The notes below the pieces were generated by a model. It had not been told where the DNA came from. It worked only from the letters and a program-made list of their open reading frames with translations, and searched no databases. This document shows positions 47,325-52,692 of a DNA stretch of 64,000 nucleotides, in pieces. The stretch comes from Plotosus lineatus (Eukaryota > Chordata > Actinopteri > Siluriformes > Plotosidae). Location of the stretch: positions 83,691,550-83,755,549 of the forward strand of contig CM045729.1 of NCBI GenBank assembly GCA_024760905.1, in the 5' to 3' direction. The translations under genes were made by a program, and so were the position numbers. Position 1 is the first letter of the stretch; each line of letters opens with the position of its first letter.

Positions 47325-47712
47325 TATTTCAGTTTTCCTAAAGAAGGGTCAGATAATAAGAATGCAGTTGAAGTCTAATGGGAGTTTGTTCGATCCTGCT
47401 GTGCAGTCGTTCATGTTACAGAAGGCAAGTGAAAGCACATCTGTGACATTTTTGTGTAAAATCCATTGTTAGCATTTCTCACTGTTTACTTGTTCAAATT
47501 TCTGCTGTTCTCACTCACGTTCCCCAACATTTATCCATATTACTTTTCTTTGTGGCTTTTTTTTTTTTTTGGATTTGTAAATGAATCTTTATGTTGTTCC
47601 TCAGATCCAGAAGAACCTGGAGGAAAAGGGTGTATTCAACATCACAGTGTCCTGGAGGATTCAGCCTGATGGAAATATTCTCCACAGGAAGGAGAAGAAG
47701 GATGAGCTGTAA
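36765..47712 (+). CDS. C-type lectin, two CTLDs, KDEL end (five-exon gene)
   Basis: Predicted soluble sugar-binding (or sugar-binding-derived) lectin of 321 residues. Exons: 36765-36801, 44301-44690, 44844-45182, 47333-47424, 47605-47712; introns are in phases 1, 1, 1 and 0, all consistent. Residues 1-18 are a signal peptide, 27-140 the first C-type lectin domain (Cys 45, 118, 132, 140; QPN at 109-111) and 150-253 the second (Cys 167, 232, 245, 253; QPD at 222-224, the galactose-type motif). Residues 256-321 form a charged tail ending KDEL. The WND calcium motif is altered in both domains (WWDAPC, FSDEPC), so sugar binding is uncertain. NxS/T sites occur at 98, 144, 179, 271 and 298. The tail resembles one I know from multi-CTLD fish lectins related to mannose receptors (family knowledge). 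No transmembrane segment is seen. Confidence 0.8.
36853..37128 (+). mobile_element. tRNA-headed SINE with L2-type tail
   Basis: Head GTGGCCTAGTGGGAAGGTGCTGG, with the B box deleted; the body GTTATCAAAGGGCAGCCATG, TCTCACTATCTGTGGTGAGA and TAAAAGAACCATTGCTGATT is the same as in the family-B-tailed copies. After TGTTTCTGCCC it switches to the L2-type tail: TGTGATGGCCTGACGTGCCC, GGCTGGGATGAGCATCAGCC and a GAATGAATGAATG end. Confidence 0.85.
37704..37990. repeat. Two (TA)n tracts with TATATAAAGG repeats between
   Basis: (TA)n at 37704-37765 and at 37902-37990, with GGGTATATATA/ACCTTTTGTTTATA phrases (37830-37900) in direct and inverted orientation between them. Lies in lectin intron 1. Confidence 0.93.
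38071..39462 (-). mobile_element. Family B LINE with RT precisely deleted
   Basis: Minus strand from 39462: full 5' UTR (starting AATGCAGCCATGAGG), endonuclease (39081-38497; [80 protein letters not shown]), then the linker down to the AKKKWD codons near 38160. It jumps from there directly to the 3' tail GGGTGAGATAGAGGCGGATG, then GATTTGCTGTGGCGACCCC. All reverse transcriptase is therefore missing while both ends are kept. Lies in lectin intron 1, opposite to the gene. Confidence 0.85.
39465..41035. other. Lectin intron 1; no exon seen
   Basis: Contains A/T homopolymers (39600-39616, 40340-40560) and phrases such as GACTTATA/TACTCCGGAGCAAATATG (40130-40200) that recall short fish DNA elements. 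A 110-bp piece at 40625-40735 recurs at 43840-43960. No CTLD-like exon was found. Confidence 0.45.
40625..40737 (+). repeat. Repeat shared with 43840-43960
   Basis: CAGAGTTGCTCGCAAAGGAT, GGGAGTCTCGACTCACGAAA, CCTGATGCAAGAATTAATTTAG and AAATTATACATAATA align with the later copy in the same order and orientation. The family is unknown; both copies are in lectin intron 1. Confidence 0.75.
41038..41372 (-). mobile_element. tRNA-Ser-headed SINE with family B tail
   Basis: Reverse order of the same modules as at 27335: tail (GATTTCCTTTCGGC, CGCTGTGACGACCCC reversed), GGATGCCCTTCCTGTCACAACC, TCTCACCATAGACAGTGAGA, a B box with GAGTCGAACCCCCAAC and the head at the 3' side. Lies in lectin intron 1. 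Confidence 0.9.
41612..41955 (-). mobile_element. tRNA-Ser-headed SINE with family B tail
   Basis: A well-preserved second copy 240 bp from the previous one, same orientation: TTCCTTTCGGCTTTTTCCC, GTCGCCACAGCGAATCATCT, GTCGGATGCCCTTCCTGTCA, GACTCGAACCCCCAAC and TATACCACTAGACCACCACT. Confidence 0.93.
42075..42625 (+). mobile_element. Rex3-like (RTE) LINE 3' end
   Basis: The text matches the conserved 3' coding region of Rex3: GTTCAATTATTTCAAGATCTTG, AAAATGGAGCAGGAGATGGAGAG, AGAAAGGCCAAGCTTTCAGTTTAC, then TTGAGGTGGTTTGGACATCTG and GACCCAGAATTCACTGGAGGGA. Stops and insertions are frequent, so the copy is decayed. Lies in lectin intron 1. Confidence 0.75.
42625..43110. other. No gene seen (lectin intron 1)
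   Basis: AT-rich sequence with no recognised repeat or exon. A possible retroelement trace (GACAGAAGTACTTGGACCTC) could not be assigned. Confidence 0.35.
43112..43180 (+). mobile_element. SINE head fragment
   Basis: GGAGGCGTAGTGGTTAGGGTGCTGGGCTGCAAGGTCTTAACC has the A-box and anticodon-arm layout of a tRNA-derived SINE head. It is truncated before the B box. Confidence 0.5.
43180..43840. other. Unresolved GC-rich and DNA-element-like sequence
   Basis: 43200-43260 (GTTGTACCTTCGTACTTGAG, then TCGAACAAATCGGAATTTGA) resembles the terminus of a short fish DNA element; a related phrase occurs at 39610-39650. 43430-43640 is unusually GC-rich with an open 69-codon minus frame, but has no recognisable domain. 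Not called as a gene. Confidence 0.35.
43840..43962 (+). repeat. Repeat shared with 40625-40737
   Basis: AGAGTCACTCGCAAAGCATG, GGGAGTCTAGACTCATGATA, CCTGATGTGAGAATTAATTT and AAATTATACATAATAAATAT; second copy of an unnamed family inside intron 1. Confidence 0.75.
43962..44300. other. Intron 1 end, no other feature
   Basis: AT-rich intron with A-runs (44115-44150). The acceptor of exon 2 lacks a strong pyrimidine tract; the sequence before it is AAATAAAGTATCATCAGCAG. Confidence 0.5.
44301..44690 (+). CDS. Lectin exon 2 (first CTLD)
   Basis: Encodes residues 13-143: end of the leader, then a complete C-type lectin domain ([58 protein letters not shown]). The donor is GTGAGT at 44691. The acceptor is ambiguous: AGs at 44297, 44300 and 44312 all keep the frame. 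I chose 44300. Confidence 0.88.
44844..45182 (+). CDS. Lectin exon 3 (second CTLD)
   Basis: Acceptor TTTTTCACAG, donor CCC|GTGAGT. Encodes residues 143-256, a second C-type lectin domain: [67 protein letters not shown]. The QPD triplet is the galactose-type specificity motif of the superfamily. Confidence 0.9.
45590..46560 (-). mobile_element. Rex3-like (RTE) LINE interrupted by a SINE
   Basis: Reverse-strand Rex3 text on both sides of a nested SINE: 45650-45945 (AACATCATCTGCAAAAAGCA is the reversed FADD region; CATAAAAAATATGAACAGAGTGATTAAGG) and 46240-46560 (GGGTCCAGTACACCAAACTC, GCCTTCTCTAAATCCAGAAGACACATG, CTCTTCTCCAGTAATCCTGCATAGACT). Lies in lectin intron 3. Frames are broken throughout. 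Confidence 0.8.
45961..46221 (+). mobile_element. 5'-truncated SINE (family B tail) with 18-bp TSD
   Basis: The SINE starts in the body (CCCCCAGTGCAGCTAACTGG) and runs to the tail GATGATTCGCTGTGGCGACT and GAAAAAGCCGAAAGGAAGAC. It is flanked by GTTACCAATAAGCTCTGG at 45943-45960 and 46222-46239, a perfect 18-bp duplication of the Rex3 target. Confidence 0.95.
46930..47170 (-). mobile_element. tRNA-derived SINE (second family) with (CA)n
   Basis: The reversed text GGGTTAGATGCCTTGCTCAAGGGCACTT and AGCCACATATCTAACTGTTAAGCC corresponds to the TTGAGCAAGGCACCTAACCC body and head of the SINE at 13760. A (CA)n run of about 30 units (46960-47018) occupies the position where the family has GTGTGTGT-rich sequence. 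Lies in lectin intron 3. Confidence 0.65.
47291..47322 (+). promoter_or_regulatory. (TG)n directly before the exon 4 acceptor
   Basis: Sixteen TG units end 10 bp before the acceptor AG (CTTATTTCAG at 47323-47332). UG repeats next to a 3' splice site are known to attract TDP-43/CELF-type proteins and to modulate exon inclusion, as in human CFTR exon 9. Whether this happens here is inference. Confidence 0.6.
47333..47424 (+). CDS. Lectin exon 4 (tail, GC donor)
   Basis: Encodes residues 256-286 ([20 protein letters not shown] and on to SFMLQK). It ends CAGAAG|GCAAGT, a GC splice donor with otherwise consensus bases. Using the nearby GT at 47429 instead would put exon 5 out of frame and replace its conserved-looking end, which is why I prefer the GC donor. 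Confidence 0.7.
47605..47712 (+). CDS. Lectin exon 5 (tail, KDEL, stop)
   Basis: Acceptor TTGTTCCTCAG. Encodes [20 protein letters not shown] and on to HRKEKKDEL, then TAA at 47710-47712. The VSWR-x-QPDG-x-hHxK pattern is one I associate with the terminal exon of fish multi-CTLD lectins. The final four residues KDEL match the canonical ER-retrieval signal. Confidence 0.75.
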   Translation: MQKNLEEKGVFNITVSWRIQPDGNILHRKEKKDEL

Positions 47713-48350
47713 CATCTAAATGCTCAGCTTTAAGTCTTGTAGATTACAAACTGACTGAAATTTAATTTACTCTATAATATTTACACTTTAATCAGTCAGG
47801 GGTGTCAGAGGACAGGATTAATTAGAAGTAGAGTTAATAATTGTTTCAGTTTAATTTTATGGTCAGTTTTTATTGTTATGAGAAATATTTAACACTGAAG
47901 AGTTTCAGTTTTTACTGAGTGTAGACACTTAACACTATAATAAGAAAGTAAAATAGTTTATTAAGAAATGGGAAAAAAAACCTGATTATAATTTCTGATT
48001 ATTCCACTTTTACTCTTGATATTGAGATTTCATCTTATCCCCGCTATTCAGCACCATGGTAGTTTAACTCATTATTGTTGACGTCATTAATCTTAGCCTT
48101 CATAGGTTATTTCATTACCCTTAACCAGAATGAGACACAATCCATTTTTCATGCTTTGCCCAGAAAAATATTTTCTGATTTTTGGAAATCTCTATATGCT
48201 TATTTGTGAGATGTAAGTATTTATTTCTCTTGTAAACTCAAGTTGGACGAGCGCTCCACTAATATATCTAACACTGATCAGCAAATTGCTTCTGACCCAA
48301 CTTACACTGCACAGAAACAGTGGTCTTACAGACGGAGTATGATATAATTA
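47713..48350. other. Lectin 3' flank
   Basis: Probable 3' UTR and downstream DNA. No canonical AATAAA was found within the first 300 bp after the stop codon, so the polyadenylation site is unresolved. No other gene or repeat was recognised. Confidence 0.4.
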
Positions 48351-48690
48351 TGGGCTGGTGCCCATCCCAACCAACTTCGGGCGAGGGCAGAGTACATCCT
48401 GGACAGCTCGCCAGGCCATCACAGGGCAGAAACACGCCGACGGCTTTGCAGCCTACTCTTGTTGAAAGTCAGCAATGGTTCTTTTACATGCCTCACACCA
48501 TAGACAGTGAGAGACATGGCCGGCCTTTGATAACCCAGTTAGCTGCACTGGGGAGGACAGTGACAACCTTGTGGAGAGTGGGAATCGAACCCCCAACCTT
48601 TGGATCAGCGATCCAGCGCCCTATACCACTGCCCTATGCCCCATATATACCACTGCCCTATGCCCTATGCCCCACCACTGCTCTATGCCC
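48350..48690 (-). mobile_element. tRNA-headed SINE with L2-type tail
   Basis: Plus-strand text in reverse order: L2-type tail (GGGCTGGTGCCCATCCCAAC, CTCGCCAGGCCATCACAGGG), then CAGAAACACGCCGACGGCTTTG as the start of the shared body, TAGACAGTGAGAGACATGGC, the B box GAATCGAACCCCCAAC and the head. The head is followed by a small CCCTATGCCCCA tandem expansion (48630-48690). Confidence 0.9.
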
Positions 48691-48694
48691 CATT

Positions 48695-49266
48695 TTCTAG
48701 ATTATATTAGCTTCCATGTAATGGACTCTGCTATCGTAAATAAACTTTATTCACCATTAACTCTTCAGGATGATATTCAAGCTTTGGCCAACATGCACTG
48801 TAATAAAAGTTCTGGACCTAATGGATTCCCAGTGGAGCATTTCAAAAAGTTTAAGTATTTATCAATTAATAAAGTGGCCTCAATACTGCACTCCACTTAA
48901 TTCCCTGCAGCAACGTTCTCTTCATACTATTTTAAGACTAGCTTTGATGAATCATATTTTTCAAGAAAAAAAAAATACAAAGATCCAAAACCACCTCTTC
49001 CAAACCATCAAAATGTAGATGTAGAATTTCTCATTAACGTCCTGGGTAAATGTTTAATCTCTAAATTGCAGAAAAGGCAACTGGTTTTATAAAAAAAAAA
49101 AAAAAAAAAAAGCATCCGTTTTATTATTTCCAAATCCGTTTGAATAATATTCAGTCTAACTCATGCTCTAACCCATGCTAATAGCTAAGGCTGTGTTATC
49201 AGTGAATACTAAGAATATATTTGATAGGGATGAATGATCTGATCAAATCAGTTGATTAAATTTAGA
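48695..49266 (+). mobile_element. L1/Tx1-like LINE remnant, RT part
   Basis: The frame 48720-48897 reads DSAIVNKLYSPLTLQDDIQA and NMHCNKSSGPNGFPVEHFKK, the GPDGFP block of L1-type reverse transcriptases. Further down NVDVEFLINVLGKCLISKLQ (near 49015-49080, after a shift) corresponds to the following fingers region. Poly-A interruptions and stops show it is dead. It ends where the DNA element 49268-50894 starts. Confidence 0.6.
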
Positions 49267-49267
49267 A

Positions 49268-49550
49268 CAGTTGGCCCCCTACTTATGAAATCAATCCATT
49301 CCAAAGCCTTTTTCGTAACGTCGAAGTTTCATAAGTAGAGGCGCATTTTACATGTAAAACGCCTGATTCGTTACAAGGTTACCAAGCCTACCCCATAAAC
49401 CCTTTAAAATTATAAACTTACACCAATTTTGGATGAAATATGTGTTAAAAGTAAAAGAAAGTTATTTATTAAACCATTTAAACATTTTATTAACATATAA
49501 ACCATTTTATTAACATAATTACTTACTAAACCATTATTAAACATTTTTAT

Positions 49551-49599
<49 letters not shown>

Positions 49600-49963
49600 A
49601 CACATGCGCTCCACTGAATGCGGGCTTCGCCCACAAGCAGGACGCCGGAGAATTTTAAGATGGGGAATTCAAAGCCATTCCCTGCTTGGCAGATCAGAGG
49701 TCCAAACTCAACTTTAACTTGTATCCTTGAGAGATTGGAGGTCCAGATGAGTCGAGTGTTGCTCACATTTGGCGGAGTGCGCTGCATTTATTAAACATTT
49801 ACTGAATTAAACAACTTAAAAAACAAAAAATAAGCTGTAATGTGCTCTCTTGAAAGCAAGTAAAGAACACCTCCTTTCATCTCTGACTGACTCTGTAGGC
49901 AGTCTCTCTCTCTATCTCTCTCTCTCACACACACACACACACGCAAACTGTCTCTCTCTATCT

Positions 49964-50012
<49 letters not shown>

Positions 50013-50019
50013 TCGCATG

Positions 50020-50054
<35 letters not shown>

Positions 50055-50065
50055 CGTCTCTCTCT

Positions 50066-50112
<47 letters not shown>

Positions 50113-50174
50113 ACTCCTGCACGCACGCACACTCACACATGCACACACACACACACACACACTTTGTCTCTCTC

Positions 50175-50222
<48 letters not shown>

Positions 50223-50894
50223 ACACACACACACACAAAACTCTGGTGTGTTTTGCTGAATGTGGGCTCTGCCCACACACAATGCGCAATAGACGGACCA
50301 ATTTCATTTAAATGTTTAAATGGACGGAATATTGTATTTAAAGTGGAATTACAGCACCTGTTTGAAAGATCAGAGGCTCTGATTCAATATTAACTTGCTT
50401 CCTTGCGAGATCGGAGGTCTTGTCCCACGGAGCACTCTGTTTCCATGCTCCTTCTGCTTCAATATCGCGCCGAAATAATCGCCTCTGTCACTGTATTTTC
50501 ACTTTTCAGTATTTTCCGGGTCCATGATGGATAACAAAATATAACACTGCAATGATCTCTCAAAAAGAACTCACGAGCCAACATTCCTGTTCAACTCTCC
50601 TCTCTCACACGTGTGACAAACAGGAAGTATGAGTACAGGAAGTATGGGTACAGTTTAGCTGCCTCCTGGCCAAATGGGAGGCCAGCGGGGCAGAATGTTG
50701 GGAAACAGCCAATGAGAGAGCAACTCGTGCATGGTTCGAATTTTGAATGGTACATTTGAATTTTTGAATGGCGTGTTTGGCGCTTTTCGTAAAAAGAGGG
50801 TGTTTTCAAAAAAAGAGGATGAAAATTTAGGAAAATCTTTTCCGTAGCCTGGAGTTCTCGTACCCAGAGGGTTTCGTAAGTAGAGTGCCAACTG
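49268..50894. mobile_element. TIR DNA element carrying microsatellites
   Basis: Ends CAGTTGGCCCCCTACTTATGAAA and TTTCGTAAGTAGAGTGCCAACTG are inverted repeats with some divergence. There is no transposase; the inside has (CA)n (49553-49597), a compound CT/CA tract (49904-50240) and an internal ~150-bp direct repeat (49610-49745 versus 50255-50425, sharing CTGAATG-GGGC, GCCCACA, AGATCAGAGG and CTTGAGAGAT-like words). I found no clear target duplication. Confidence 0.7.
49904..50240. repeat. Compound (CT)n/(CA)n microsatellite
   Basis: Alternating blocks of CT and CA over about 340 bp inside the DNA element. Long Ser-Leu, His-Thr, Cys-Val and Arg-Glu frames on both strands are repeat artefacts. 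Confidence 0.97.
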
Positions 50895-50898
50895 TATA

Positions 50899-51660
50899 GG
50901 TTAAAAATACATTTATTGACTACATCTTCTCTACACTTCTGATTTGGACAGTGTTACTACTACCCTCTGTCTTTTCTGCGAATTTGCTCATTTAATTGAA
51001 TTCTGCAAATCTGATTTTAAAGTTTGGAAACTCTGCCACTTTTTTACTTGGTATACTTACACTTATACCATTCAAAGGTTTTTTTTCTCACAATTTTCAT
51101 TAAGATTTAGTCAAATATTACTGACTACAATGACAAGTGCAGTGCCTCCCATATCTTAATTTTTGCTGCTGCTCACTGGTTTATCGGTTCAGGAACTGTA
51201 ATATCATATCAGTATACTGTGAATAAGTTGAACATGTTTGGTGTTCTAAAGAATTGAAATGTGACTTTTACTATTATTCTACTACTTCCCTACTGGCAAA
51301 TTCATATCTTCTGAATTCACCTAATGCTCAATCTAGCACACAATGGCTCAGGGATACCATGCTCTAACAGAAGAATGAAAGAAAAAAATCACTCACTTGG
51401 TAAGAGAAAGAAGAGAATTAGATTAAAAATTAATAAATAAATAAATAAATAGTTACATCCTAACCACTCATCTTATATTTTGGTGTTGTTTTGTTTGTTT
51501 GATTGTTTATTAACTGCTCTTTAATTATCTCAATATTAATTTATTTATATGTTTATTGGTCTTTAGTTCATTCTGCGAGATGTTGTTTAATGCTGATTTA
51601 ATAGTTTTGGAATCTTTTTTCTCTCTTAAAAATAAATAAAAATTAATATATAAATAACAA
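50899..51660 (+). mobile_element. Probable L1-like 3' part
   Basis: The frame 50944-51060 (TTTLCLFCEFAHLIEFCKSD, VWKLCHFF) resembles the cysteine-containing C-terminal part of L1/Tx1-type proteins, so this may be the continuation of 48695-49266 beyond the inserted DNA element. From 51290 the text is decayed and A/T-rich. Assignment is tentative. Confidence 0.4.
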
Positions 51661-51771
51661 CTATTCAATTTTTTACCATTTCATTTTGATTGTTAATTAA
51701 GTTGTGTCTTACCCTTTGTTTGCCATTTTCCTCTTCTAATTGGAAACTTTAAAATGTGCGTACAGATTTTA

Positions 51772-51772
<1 letters not shown>

Positions 51773-51814
<42 letters not shown>

Positions 51815-51822
51815 CTCTCTCA
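51773..51822. repeat. (CT)n microsatellite
   Basis: About 22 CT units with one CG interruption. Confidence 0.95.
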
Positions 51823-51849
51823 CATCTCATCTCTCAACTGTAAACTTTA

Positions 51850-51990
51850 AACACACACAAATACATAAAAACACAAACATACATGCAAACACACGCAAAC
51901 ACACACACACACACACATACACACACACACGCAAGCACACACACATGCACACACAGACAAACAAAAACAATTACACAGAAATGCATGCGT

Positions 51991-52031
<41 letters not shown>

Positions 52032-52233
52032 CATACGCGCACAAAAAAACAGACAAACAAAAACACAATTACACACACACACACACACACACACTGACAC
52101 ACATTTATATACACACACTCACACATATACACACACATATAAACACAGACAAATACACATAGCTAGTCACCTATACACACATACACATACACACAAAAGA
52201 AACACATGTACACAAAACTCATACACATACATC

Positions 52234-52275
<42 letters not shown>

Positions 52276-52491
52276 AACACACACACACAAACACATAAAC
52301 AAACACACAAACACATATGTACTGTATATGTACAGACAGACATACACACAAATCTAGACAAACACACGCATACATACACACGCAGACATACACAAACCCA
52401 CACATGCACATACACACAAGTAACACATACACACAAGCACGCGCGCACACACACACACACACAGAGACATATATGTGTGTATATGCATATA

Positions 52492-52551
<60 letters not shown>

Positions 52552-52573
52552 CATATATGTCTGTGTGTGTGTG

Positions 52574-52631
<58 letters not shown>

Positions 52632-52692
52632 TATATGCATATACACACACACACGCACATAGTGTCATACACAAACACACACACACAGACAT
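51850..52692. repeat. 840-bp AC/GT-rich compound microsatellite
   Basis: Degenerate ACAC tract with interspersed CATACA/AAACA units to 52440, then alternating AC, GT and AC blocks around ATATGCATAT cores (52446-52655), forming a large imperfect palindrome. It ends against the start of the Rex1-like LINE. Frames of up to 259 codons through it are artefacts. Confidence 0.97.

Noticed and set aside
45183..47332. A third C-type lectin domain exon in intron 3
   Set aside because: Searched for a W..A..YC start and WAPGQP-like core; only Rex3, SINE and CA repeat are present.
49553..49597. CRISPR-like or telomere-like repeat arrays
   Set aside because: The regular arrays in the window are microsatellites without spacers; the genome is a vertebrate's.
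49850..50311. 153-codon Ser-Leu/His-Thr frame
   Set aside because: Runs through the compound CT/CA repeat inside a DNA element.
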